From positions 130,408,385 through 130,472,384 of the forward strand of contig NC_079487.1 of the NCBI RefSeq assembly GCF_020520425.1: a stretch of DNA of 64,000 nucleotides. Reading direction: 5' to 3'. How positions within the stretch are numbered: position 1 is the stretch's first letter; the number at the start of each line of letters is the position of its first letter. Source of the DNA: Spinacia oleracea (taxonomy: Eukaryota > Streptophyta > Magnoliopsida > Caryophyllales > Amaranthaceae). The position numbers were made by a program, and so were the translations under genes. Shown one piece after another: positions 47,701 through 58,600 of the stretch. The notes below the pieces were generated by a model. That model was not told where the DNA came from, searched no databases, and saw only the letters and a program-made list of their open reading frames with translations.

Positions 47701-50700
47701 TTTAGTTTTGTAAAAAATGAAAATTAGAAACAAAAATGATACAGTTTGCAACTTTGCATACACAAAATAAAATACAGTTTGTTATCATGAACTTAATTAC
47801 CTGTTGCTTAGCTGCTGTAGTTTGCTTGCATATTGTTCTATAGAGGTCCATTGTTTTCTTTATTTCGAGCTTCAAATGCCTCACCTCATCGCATAGTTCA
47901 TCCTATAATCGTACAAGTTAATTAGTGAATCATTGGGAATGCATTATGTTTCTTTAAAACTCAAATTAAGTGTCAGGCGTTCTTTTGAGTTGAACTGAAC
48001 TGGACTGGATTAAATGCTAATGAACTGAACCGACAAAATGGTTAGGCTTTACGTCTTTACCACAATGCAAACAATCTTATTTAACAGAAATGTACTTACA
48101 AAGAATGAACTACGTACCGATGAAAAGCTCTGAGATCGTCTCAATGTTCGAGAACGTGAGACGTTGCGTTCGTTAGGCATGGCGCCATTACCCTGTGGAC
48201 TATGATCTCTGCATAACGTTTCATAAATCTTACTTCTGTAGAGTGATAAAGAGAGTTTAAAGTAAATACTAATAGCTCAATTATTTTCAAGCTTTATTTA
48301 GCTAGTATAGGGATTGAACGTACGTCGATCACAAGGTGAAACCCTAACTACTAACTACAAAATTCCAAAGTGAAATTCAACAAGAGAAACACATTTACAC
48401 ACCTGGGAGTATTTTCGATGTTAGTGTGGTGTGGATGAGTAGGTGGTTGCCCCATATCTTGAACTCTACAAGATCAACATATATAATACATCAAAGGAGC
48501 TCAATTTTCTCAGTCAATAGTAAATGCAATTTTCTATATGCAATCGGTTGTACCTTGTGCATGGTACACACTGTACAATAAAAATTATTTCTTTATTCAT
48601 AATTAGACATGATAAAAAATAAAAAATAAAAAAATGGCAGGTAGGGCCGGCTCATGACCAAAAAGCCAGCTCGACCAGGCCAAACTTTGGGCCAATTTCT
48701 TATGCCTGAACCTGTTATTTTAGGCTAAAAGTAGCTGACTTTTCAAGCCATTTATAGGCCGAACTAATTTTATAACGGATTTTTCATGAAATGCCCCTGA
48801 GGTTTGTGTTAATGCACCAAATACCCTTAAACTTTCCAAAATGCACCAAATACCCCCGAGATTTAGTATAAATACACAAAATGCCCACAAGGCTAACGGA
48901 CGTTAAGTCCCCGTTAGCGTATGTTTACATTTTTGCCCTTAATAAACCGTTTTCTTTATTTATCCTAACATTAACCCTTAATTATATTAATTAACCCTTA
49001 ATTACATTAATTAACCTTTAATTATATTAATTAACCTTAATTACATTAACTAATCCTTAATTAAATTAATTAATCCTTAATTAAATTAATTAACTATTGT
49101 CTGAAAAAACCAATTACCCCAAAAAAATTTGGATTCTCCATTCCAACCTTGTTGTTGCCTTTGTTCTGTCTCCTCAAGTCCCACCACCACCATGTCAAAC
49201 CCCTAATTCCTCTCTCTCCATTATCAACACCAACCATAGCTCCATCCTTGCAACCACCTCCATCCTCACAGAATCAACGAATTAGAGGAGAGAGAATGCA
49301 GCCATGCCGCCACCACCAAACCCCACCACCGCCATGCTACCACCATCAAACCCCACTCCCCCTTCCTCACCGGCGGCGTTTCCCTCCCCTCCCCCACCTT
49401 ACCCACTGCTGTCGCCACCACCAAACCCGCGTTTCCCTCCCCCTCACTTCCCCCACCTTCCTCATTCCCCACTGCCGCCGCCACCAAACTCCACTTCGCC
49501 TTCCTCGCCGGCGTCGTTTCCCTTCCCCTCACTTCCCCCTCCGTTACGGTCAAGGCAACTGGCAACAATGGTTGATTAAAATCCCCCATTACTGATTTGG
49601 GGATCAATTTTTTGGGATCTGGATTTTGAGAGAGGAAAATCGATGTATGTGTTTGTCTAGCGGTGGCGGTGGCGGTGTGGGGTGGTGGTGGTGAGGAAGA
49701 GAAGGGGTTAGCATGGCGGTGTGTGGTGGTGGTGAGGAAGAGAAGAGCTGTCATGGTGCTTCCAACCCAGAAAAATTGGCTGCCATTTTTAACAGGGAAG
49801 AAGGAAGGGGGGAGAGAGAAAAACAAATGAAAAAAGAAGAAATTAAAAGGAAAAGAGAAAAATTAAATTAAATTAAAGTTAAAGTTAACGGATAAGTTAA
49901 CGGAGTTAACGGAAAATAGTCATTTTGGGCATTTTGTGTATTTATATTAAACCTTAGGGATATTTGGTGCATTTTGGAAAGTTTAGGGGTATTTGGTGCA
50001 TTAAGACAAAACTCAGGGGCATTTCATGAAAAATCCGATTTTATAACTAACCCTTTTAGTTTTTCTGTTTCTTAAAGCCCGTCCGAAAAACGGGCCTTAA
50101 AAATCTTTTCAAAACCCTGCATTTTTTCGGTTGGGGCGGAAGATAATCAGGTCTACTTTTAGTTGCATATGTTGAAGCTCTTATGATAAAAGAGAAGTTG
50201 CAAAGAAATCATTCAAGAATTATAATTTTACCTCAAGGAATCGTCAAAACTTGAGCTATGTTGATGAGTAAATTTTTTTTGTACAATAGGTTGATGAGAA
50301 GTTGGTTGCCCCAAATCCTGCGATCTAGAAGATGCATGATCCAAATAAGTTACTCCGTATTCAGTTTGAGGCCGAGTCAATTTTTGCCGGAAAATTGCTT
50401 AAAATTAAACAAACTTAATATTCACGTTACCGATAGGAATTGTCGTGGCAATGGTTGCCGTTTGGAGGAGTGTGAGGACGAGTTGATTGTCCCGTACTTT
50501 GGTTTCTAGATGAAGAATTATCAAAGGATCAAGCTCAAATGAAAAACCACATCAGGCCAGACCAATATGAATCAGAGTAGACCAATATGAATCAGACCAG
50601 ATCAGACCAGTAAAATAAAAAAACAGACTAGATCAAACCACACCATACCAACATGAATCGGACAAGAGCAAACCAGCAAAATGAAAAATCAGACTACACC

Positions 50701-53538
50701 AACATGAATCAGACCAGACTAGACCAGCAAAATGAAAAATCAGACCAGATATATATGACCAAACCAGACGAAGAGAACAGAGTCTTAGTCAAATATATCG
50801 GTTAAAAGGTTGAATAAAGCAAGTAATTTGAGACAGGAAGTAGTAGTGGGTTGAGAAATTATAAGTAGTGGGTCACTAATTAAAACTTGATGAAACTTTA
50901 GTTATAACATAAACAAAGTGTAATTATACTCAAGTCATTATTCGAATAGTTACCTGTAGGCATTATCGTTAGTAGTGTTGTTGTATGGACTATGCGATCT
51001 AGAAGATGAACGACCTCGATGACTGTAAAATATGATTAGTTTTTAGTTTTTTACTACATGTATAATGTGTTTGATACTCATGTATATTAATTAATGCAAT
51101 AGTACAATTACGATATATCCTACTTCCTCCGTCTTTTAATACTCGCAACGTTTGTTAGTTTCACGCATGCCGATGCACAACTTTGATCATTTATATCTTA
51201 AATTCTCTTTATGCAAAAATTATAAAAAGTTGATATTTTGAAAATACACATTGAGACGAATCTAACAAGATCCCACATGACTATGTTTTATCTTATATAA
51301 AAAACACTACGAATAGTCAAAGTAGATTATATGAATAGTGGCAAAAGTCCAAACGTTGCGAGTATTAAAAGACGGAGGAAGTATATTATAGTAATAATAA
51401 AAGTGTACAAACAAAATTATTCAAACGTTTACCTCTCACAATTTCTAGTGTTTTTGTGTGGACTAGCTGGACGTACCACTCCTGGTGATCTGGAAGATGA
51501 ACAATTGGATGTAGTCAAATTATCAAACTTCGTTGTATTTTTCCGTAGCTTACGTGGAGTGGAAATAATTTTAACGTGTATATTTTTAATTATATAAATT
51601 AGAATTATAAAAACTTTGACCAATAATATCTTACGCAGAGTGTAAATAATACGGAATAACTGAAACATTTACCTAGAGGCATTATCATTTCTAGTATTTT
51701 CGTATGGACTAGTTGGACGCCCTGCGCCACCGTGCGATATGGATGATCCCGGCGATCGGGACGAGGCGGACGAACGACTGTCGGAGCCACTGCTATAACT
51801 AGACTTATGTGATGACCTTGAGGTTTTGGAGTTTGTATGTGAAGAAGGCACTTGACATATATTTGAAGCACGCATCGAATGCACTTTTCCTTTGTAAATA
51901 ACATACACACTACAGAAATTTGGTGCTGATTTTTCTAAACTTGTTGGAATATCTTGCGCCTTAAACCTCCTATATCAAAAACACCGAAAACCCAAATTTA
52001 ATTATTAGTAATCTCTCCGTCTCTTTTTGTTCTTTACGTTTGACTTTTTACACGTTTATTAACGACTAATTAATGTGTATCGAAATTCCTCTATTTTTAT
52101 TATTTAAAGGAGGAAAATTACGTTTATTTTAATCAATTAATGAGTATAGTATTTTTCAATCAAATGCTTATAAGGTTTTTACAAATTCTTGTAAAGATCG
52201 TCTAATAGTTTACTAACAATCAGACCATATTTCATGTCAATTAATATATTATTTGTACAGGATAATCCATTCTCTCTTATATTGAGAATAATTAATCAAT
52301 CAAAAGTAGAAAGAAGAAAAAAAAAAGATTTTAAAAAAAGGACCTTGTAATTACGTTGTGATTAGAAGCGCCAAGAATGATATTGCCAATGGAGTTTTCC
52401 GTAATGTAACTAGTAAGTGCACTTGCCACATCGATATCATGGAGTACCACTTCGTATGCATTTATCTAAAAGAGGAAAAAGAAAATCAAACAAGAAATTT
52501 ATATAAATGGACCATTATATATATTAACCCACATATGTTTGTTTATCGGTATGAATGAGCGACAAAGACAACGAAATGTTTAATGTGGGAGGAGGATTTG
52601 AATATGTGATCATGCACGTGCGGCGTGCCCCCTGTTTTAACCACTAGGTCAAGACATTATTAGAAAATATTAACGTGATATGATATGTCAATATGATAGC
52701 TAATAATTAAGTGTAAGACAGTCTTATAGGAGATTAACCTGATATAGTTTATATGTTTTAACAACAAATTAAGTTTTACAAATAATGTATTTACCCCTTT
52801 TCGACCACAATATCCACGGTAAGGAAGAAATAATTGTTTCATTTCAGAATCTGATGGAGTTGAACCGTTTGGATTGTATTCCATATCTGCAACCAACAAA
52901 TTTAGGAATTGCGTTTAAACCTCAAAACATAATAAACTACTCCGTACTATTTAAACTTTAAAGGCACGCGATGCATGTTTCATAATTCAAACACATGTGT
53001 GTCAACAACTATTTTAAACGACTGCTTAAAATCTAAGAATTTTTTAAGTAAACACCAAACTACTCGATCATGAGATGGCTTATCAACGACCTATACTTCC
53101 TCTGTTCTTTTTTATACGATACAATTATTTAGGCACGTTTGTTAATGTACGATTTCAAACATTAATATTTTCCATTGCAGATAAGAAAAAAGTATAAAAA
53201 GTTGATATTTAAATAATATTTATTGAGACGAACCTAATAAGACCTCACATGACTATGTTTCTTCTTAACATAAATCACAAAATAAAGTTAAAGAAGCATG
53301 TGTAAATAGTGTACGTTAAAAATTCAATTATGTCATGTAAATAAGAATGGAGGAAATATATACACTTACGAGAATGAATATTGTGGGTTTTAACATGAAC
53401 AAGAACGACGGTCGATTCTTTTGATCCCTTCAAAAATTTATCAACAGTCCATTGTACAGCTGATTGGCTATTCTTTCCCTTGTCGATGGCAATGGCAACG
53501 CTGTTATGCCCCAAATCTAAGGGTTCTGGTAAAGACAT
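44753..53538 (-). CDS. USP-domain protein kinase 1 (U-box-less RLCK-IX type), 13 exons, ~769 aa
   Basis: Minus-strand exons: 53538-53370, 52886-52795, 52465-52344, 51969-51673, 51489-51433, 50998(or 51022)-50954, 50505-50431, 50324-50232, 48465-48403, 48208-48118, 47902-47801, 47227-46814, 45442-44753. Phases close to 769 aa (777 with the longer exon 6). Order: universal-stress-protein domain (VAIAIDKGKNSQSAVQW ... IILGASNHNVITRRFK), Ser/Pro-rich linker, helical coiled-coil-like segment (LKLEIKKTMDLY; ETRKRKMAEERAAKREE), protein kinase with GEGGYGPV, VAIKVLRPD (Lys ~524), HRDLKPANILLD (Asp ~618), DVGLARLVP instead of DFG, and DPEYQQTG. It ends RLRDFAMTS with no U-box, unlike PUB35/51/52 relatives. 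A cytosolic or membrane-associated signalling kinase is inferred; the substrate is unknown. Exons 5-9 are repeated modules. The paralogue lies 2 kb upstream on the same strand. Confidence 0.88.
45499..45854. mobile_element. Stowaway-type MITE (family A) in last intron of USP-kinase 1
   Basis: CTCCTTCCGTCTCTTTTTGT... and ...AACAAAAAGAGACGGAGGGAG are inverted repeats with TA at each side; 356 bp. One of the best-preserved family A copies in the window. Confidence 0.75.
46450..46580 (+). mobile_element. SINE-like segment (widespread angiosperm 3' domain type)
   Basis: The sequence gaggctcccgcaagaagcgg, gataagggggccggggttcg and ccttacccctgcaattgcag followed by tgaggttgtttcc is the conserved 3' part I associate with many angiosperm SINEs. 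The body and ends could not be fixed, so only the recognised core is given. It lies in the last intron of USP-kinase 1. Confidence 0.5.
47413..47671. mobile_element. Stowaway-type MITE in USP-kinase 1 intron
   Basis: CTCCCTCTATTCTCGAATAT... and ...ACTAATATTTAAGAACAGATAGAG are inverted repeats flanked by TA; 259 bp. Distinct from families A-C. Confidence 0.62.
48776..50037. mobile_element. Mutator-like element with ~110-bp TIRs, 1262 bp, possible Pack-MULE
   Basis: CGGATTTTTCATGAAATGCC... and its inverted copy at the right end are alike over about 110 bp and are flanked by a perfect 9-bp duplication, attttataa (48767-48775, 50038-50046). This is the Mutator signature. Inside are an AT-rich tandem repeat (ttaattaacc(c)ttaatta words, 48965-49095) and a GC-rich pyrimidine-biased stretch (49170-49560) open in several frames (plus: PPPNPTTAMLPPSNP; minus: a ~186-codon frame). 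Such GC-rich islands in MULEs are often captured gene pieces; the source is not recognised. It lies in the intron between module exons 8 and 9 of USP-kinase 1. Confidence 0.8.
51123..51381. mobile_element. Stowaway-type MITE (family C) in USP-kinase 1 intron
   Basis: CTTCCTCCGTCTTTTAATAC... and ...GTATTAAAAGACGGAGGAAG form a near-perfect inverted repeat between TA dinucleotides; 259 bp. Same family as 2323-2571 but better preserved. Confidence 0.78.
52013..52135. mobile_element. Stowaway family A fragment (left end only)
   Basis: ctctccgtctctttttgttc with the following ttacgtttgactttttacac matches the left third of family A; homology stops after acgtttatttt and no right terminus is present. 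Confidence 0.55.
52556..52665 (-). mobile_element. tRNA-derived SINE fragment in USP-kinase 1 intron
   Basis: The minus strand reads TTGACCTAGTGGTTAAAAC (A-box-like) and, about 45 bases on, ATATTCAAATCCTCC (B-box-like), followed by an AT-rich body. Typical SINE head; no tail or duplication assigned. Confidence 0.4.
53096..53356. mobile_element. Stowaway-type MITE in intron 1 of USP-kinase 1
   Basis: CTTCCTCTGTTCTTTTTTAT... and ...TAAATAAGAATGGAGGAAA are imperfect inverted repeats flanked by TA; 261 bp. Its right end is 13 bp from the exon 1 donor. Confidence 0.55.
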
Positions 53539-54753
53539 TTGATTTCGAAGTTTATGCCAATAATTGTAGCTTTCTTGTATGTGTTAAAACATGTAGTATG
53601 AAATTTTATTTCAATTTAGAAGGGGAATATAATATTTTGCCGGGGCAATATTTGATAATATTGCCGCGGCAAATAAAATTAAAAATGAGCAATATATTCC
53701 AACCAAGAACAATCTTCTTGGATAGGATAAATATTGCATTGGAAAAAATTTCACCCTCGTCTTTGTCTCTACGATTTTCAATTTTTTTTTCTTATCTCCC
53801 GAGTCAATGAGAAAAAAAAAAAACTTTCGATACATAAGTTTTCTATTTTTGAGAAATCTATTTTTATTGCAAATTTGTCATTCGTTTTAGTCAAGCCGCT
53901 CAAGCGAGCAGAAATCTCATTCAATTCTAAGTCTATCTTTAGCAAAAGAAAATACAAAATTATAAGTCATTGTTTGACCCATAAACATGGTCAACCCAAT
54001 TCTACATGGAAACACAAAAATATCCTTGAGTCCCTGAATTCAAGAAAAAAGGTTGTTTTTACCAAGCTACCCATATTCCTAGAGATGTTACAATTTTTTT
54101 ATTTTTTTTAAAAAAAATGCCTATATATGCAGTTATATAAGGAGTACTGTAAACCGTTCTGTAACAAAAATAATAGAAATCAAAACTAGCAAATTTACAG
54201 TACAAAATAATATGTGGATGTCAACTAGTTTAGTTGGTAAAGTCTTGAGGAGGTGGTACCATTAACAGGAATCGAATCTCGCCTACATCATTTGTTGTTT
54301 TGCCCTTTGTGACTCTCTCTATAATAAAAACAGTGCAAAACAATTTGAACTAAAAATAAATAAATCTAATTCTAAAATATTTAACCTAAGCGTCTGAGTG
54401 TATCTCCATTGGCAATTTCTTTGGGGTAACTTCGATTTCATAAAGAATTTTGAACAGAAAGGGGTGATTTTGGTATGGGATATGTTAGAAAATTAAAGTT
54501 TGCAAGAATAGATGATTTAGTTTCTTACGTTGTGCTTAAAGTTTGTATCAATTATCCATATTAACGATGCTTTCGAGTATAATCGTATCATATACTTATA
54601 AGTTTTAGAGAAAATTGAAGATCCTAAAATTTTTAACTACTTCTTTAAATATCTACTTGTAAAAGTGTTACGTTGCATGTGTTCTATTAGTGACAAAGAG
54701 TCAGCACGTGACAAGAAGATCTCGTCGTCCATATAGACAAATTAGGAGAAATG
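53539..54753. other. Upstream region of USP-kinase 1, with a SINE-like unit
   Basis: No gene. On the plus strand at about 54212-54345 there is a tRNA-like head (tttagttggtaaagtcttg, then ggaatcgaatctcgcc) of a SINE. The A/T-rich ORFs at 53420-54111 have no family resemblance. Confidence 0.4.
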
Positions 54754-55260
54754 AAGTGATTCTGGCAAAATATTAAAAGACGTCAAAAATCTCAAAATAA
54801 GTCAATATTTCAATTAATTCTCAATCCATCGCTCACGTCAGCAAAGAAAATCGGTCTATTTTTTTAACGAGTCAGAACTTCGTCGCCAACTCAATAGCGA
54901 CCTAGTCAACTAAATCGCCAATTAATTGGCGATGTAAGAGGACTACGTCGCTAATTGAGGAGGCGGAGTACAAGAGACTAGTGAAATTGGACAAACAAAA
55001 CTGCCAATTAAATTGGATATGTTGTCTAGCAAAATTTCGAATTAGAATCGCAATGAAGTCTATAACTCGCCAATTCAATTGGCGATTTTACAAAACAATT
55101 GGCCATTTTAATTGGCGACTTTTATAAACAACATCGTCAATCCAATTGGCGATTTAGTACTGAATCGGAGGAAAGTTACTCTAAACCAATGCTAACGTGG
55201 GCGGTAAGGGCGTATTTCTGAAAATTTAACATATTTTAACATTTTTGTCGAAAGTCGCTT
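54754..55260. mobile_element. Mutator-type MITE related to the one in GPN1, ~507 bp
   Basis: Left end aagtgattctggcaaaatat and right end atttttgtcgaaagtcgctt are diverged inverted repeats. The flanks ggagaaatg and atagaaatg agree at seven of nine positions, an eroded 9-bp duplication. The core shares with 36521-36884 the phrases gctaacgtgggcggtaag and palindromes of the type cgccaattnaattggcg (54916 and 55068), plus several half-sites. Confidence 0.55.
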
Positions 55261-55621
55261 ATAGAAATGGTGTCCTTTCTCGTACAGAGATGCGACGGGC
55301 TGGAGGAGATGGCAAGGAGACGCCCAAGAGATAGAGGTTTCAGAGAGAATTAAGTTTTGTAGAAAATTGGGCATAGATTACCATTACCTATTAATTTAAT
55401 AGTGATACCATTCATATATTTGTGTAAAATCTCCATAAATGGAGTTACCACTCCGATAGTGATGTATATATTGTGTATTCCCTCATATTACATAATACAT
55501 ACAGTATGTTTTAACAATAAAATTACAAGAGAATATTTACAATATACTACGATTGATTGAACAAACAATATCCAAGAATATTTCCCATATTCTAATTAAT
55601 TAAGAAAGAAAAGAGGGAAAT
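55261..55621. other. 3' flank of USP-kinase 2
   Basis: AT-rich; presumably 3' UTR of the kinase gene ending at 55622. No repeat or gene recognised. Confidence 0.35.
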
Positions 55622-58600
55622 TTATGAACTCATGGCTAAGTCTCTTAACCGGATCAACTCTGGCAAAATAAAAGAGTCCAAATCCGGTCTATCCTTTTTC
55701 CGAAGCTGAGTACATTTAATAGCCAATTTAGCCATATCCAAAGCCTCTTGGAAAGGCCAATTCGGCACGGCAGGATCGAGCATCTCGTCGAATTTACCCG
55801 CCTCAATCGCTTCCTCCACATGGTAAGACAATGCCATAGGATGCTTTGCTGTTATCAACTGGAGCAAAATGATTCCGAGTGAGTAAATATCCGACTTTGT
55901 CCCGAGCTGACCCGTTTGCTGATATTCCGGGTCAATGTAACAGAATGTACCAGCTGCGGCTGTCATATGGTATTGAGTCATCTGATTAGCTACTGTTGAA
56001 GGTACTAGACGTGCCAAGCCTACGTCACCTATCTTGCTCGTGTAGTTTGAGTCTAGGAGAATGTTTGCTGGTTTTAAATCGCGGTGCACCATTGGATCTG
56101 GCTTTGCATCGTGTAGGAAGAGGAGTGATGTTGCTATCTCGGCTGCTATCTTGAACCGAGCTTTCCAAGGGATGGTTGGGGTGCCGTTTTTATGGAATAA
56201 TCTGTCTTCTAGGCTCCCGTTCTCCATGTACTCATATACAAGGCACCCGTACTCTGGACATGCTCCTAGGAGGAGTACCATGTTTGGGTGTCTCATTCGT
56301 CCTAGCACCTCAATCTGCCATAAAAGCATGTAAACAAATTCAATTCATTTGATCAAATCAAATACATTCATTATATCTTTGGAAAATCTCACTTTGGAGA
56401 CCAATTTTTTTTTAATAGGTAAGAAGAAAGGACACTGCTGAACCAGCACCTAGCACAGGTTAGCCAGCCCAGCTACGCAGGTATTCGCTTGTCTCACTTT
56501 GGAGACATGAGATTGTTTTAATAGTTTCACTAAGTATTTTGGAGGGATTAATTACCTCCTGTTGAAATTGCTTAAGCCCTTGGGATACATTGGGTCTGAG
56601 AACCTTGATGGCGACAGAGGTGTGCTGAATAATGGCCCGATAGACAGGTCCATAACCCCCTTCACCAATCTTCAACGAACTGGAGAAGTAATTAGTTCCA
56701 ATTTCAATATCTTTCAAAGAGTATAACCGATAGGTGGCTAATTGGGTTGAAGTGTTGTTTCCTGATCTCCTATCCTCCTCTTCGTGTCTAGCTGCTTTCT
56801 GCTCTACCATTTTCGTCTTCCGATTCTCCAAATCTACTAACTTTTCTGATAAATGTGCTGCATCCATAGCAGCTTGGCATTTTAGCCGCTCTAGATCTGC
56901 CACAACCAATACAGCCTCTCTTGCAAGCCTCACTTCCTCAATACTGTCGTCGTTCCCATTTTGAATTAAATCAGCCTAAGAAAAACAAAAATGAACATAT
57001 ATATTATAAAATGAACTGAAAATCAGTACGCGCCTTTTCTCAACCTAAGTATATATTACCTGTTGTTTTGCAACATTTGCTTGGTCGCAAATCGAATGAT
57101 AAAGCTGCATTGTGCTCCTTATTTCAAGCTTAAGTCTCGCCATTTCAACTTCTAGCTCATCCTTCAACCAAAGAAAATGAACCGAAAATTTCAGTTCATG
57201 GCATGGCATTGCATCTTTAACATCCATTTGAAAACATAGGCTATCTATTAATCTTAAGTGCATATATGACAACTAAATACATAACTTACCCCAAAAGAAG
57301 AAGAGCCTTGGGAACTCGTGGATGAACGAGGATGTTGCTCGCTATAGTCGAGAGACGTAGCACTGGCAGACTCGAAACTACTGTCCTGAGCAGAACCATA
57401 TGAAGGGTTTCTTACGTTATTGTATCTTCTTTCTGGTGTACTTCGGCCTTCACTACTTGAGGTATAAGAGTTTCTGCATGATAATCATATGAGTTATAAG
57501 CTTATAGCTAGTTAGTAGTACAGATCGAGCTAGAAAGGAAGAATCAGTATATATGTAATACATAGTATTTAACAGGGGAACATTTGAGCTCCACATTTGA
57601 TGATTTGGGTCATAAATTAAGGGTATGTTTCAAAAACTTACTGCGGTAAAAACATATCGCGCGGGATTTACCTGGAGGTATATTCTGTGCTGGTGTTGCT
57701 GTATGGATGAGGAGGTGGGTGGCCCAAGACTTGTAATCTACTAGAAGAATGATTTGATGAGTTATCAGAGCTCCTGCTATAAGTGCTTGGATAATGGTTA
57801 CCAGAGAAGTCAATTTCATGGCGTATTCTCGGGGTGTTGTTGTAGCGATTACTAGAAGTCAAACGATGCTCAATAGTTGGTGAATCTGAATCACAACCAT
57901 TTTGTTGTATACTCCGCGGCTGGATGTATTGATGACCACCATCAGGGGTCAGGCGCTGAAGATGTGTTGATGATTCGCGGCCACTGGGAATCCAATGGTT
58001 ACTTGGGTTACTGCTTCCTGACGAGTAATTCCTCTCTGAAAGTGCAATGCTTGATCGCGAAGTATGACTAGAGATGCTACTATTTCCAAAGCTAGACTTT
58101 GAATGGGTGGTTCTGTAAGTCGAGGCTCCAGAGTTAGAGCTCGTACCTGACCGTATAAGAGCAGCAACTGGGGCATTAGGCATAAGACACACATTAGAAG
58201 GTCGCAATGTCTGCACCTTCCCTTTGTATATCACGTACACGGCACAAAAATCTGGTGCTGATTTTTCAAGGCATGTTGGAACATCTGCTGCTTTAAATCT
58301 CCTGTATCAAAGACACAGAATACGATTAAAATCTCATCTCTTGCAACTTTTAAAGCCTATTTGATAAGCGGAAGAAAATAGTGATAATTAAATTGGAATG
58401 AATTATTGTAAGTTTGTGAGAAAAATAATTCACCAATCTCATAATCTTTATTATCATCAATTACCAATGCCGGAAGTATTGGGTGGGAATGAAAATTTAT
58501 AAAGATGAACATAAGTTTGGGATAAATTGCATTACCATTTACCAACAACATTATGATGTTACTTTCCTTGCCAAATTTATACTTAGATTCAATTTCATTC

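Larger units (their letters stand above)
48403..51489 (-). repeat. Array of five diverged linker-module exons in USP-kinase 1
   Basis: Exons at 51489-51433, 50998-50954, 50505-50431, 50324-50232 and 48465-48403 are 57, 45, 75, 93 and 63 nt, all multiples of three, all entered and left in phase 2 through ..AG|A.. joints. They encode variants of one motif, for example SPGVVRPASPHKNTRN, SHSPYNNTTNDNAYR, GQSTRPHTPPNGN, SQDLGQPTSHQP, VQDMGQPPTHPHHTNI. The end of exon 4 (AGRPTSPYENTRNDNASR) and the paralogue's single copy (LQVLGHPPPHPYSNT) are the same module. The acceptors commonly sit in tcatcttctag, which also spells Ser-Ser-Arg. Confidence 0.65.

Noticed and set aside
49149-49826. Overlapping proline-rich plus-strand and 186-codon minus-strand ORFs
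   Set aside because: They lie wholly inside a Mutator-like element, overlap in several frames and owe their openness to GC-rich pyrimidine bias; no family is recognised.
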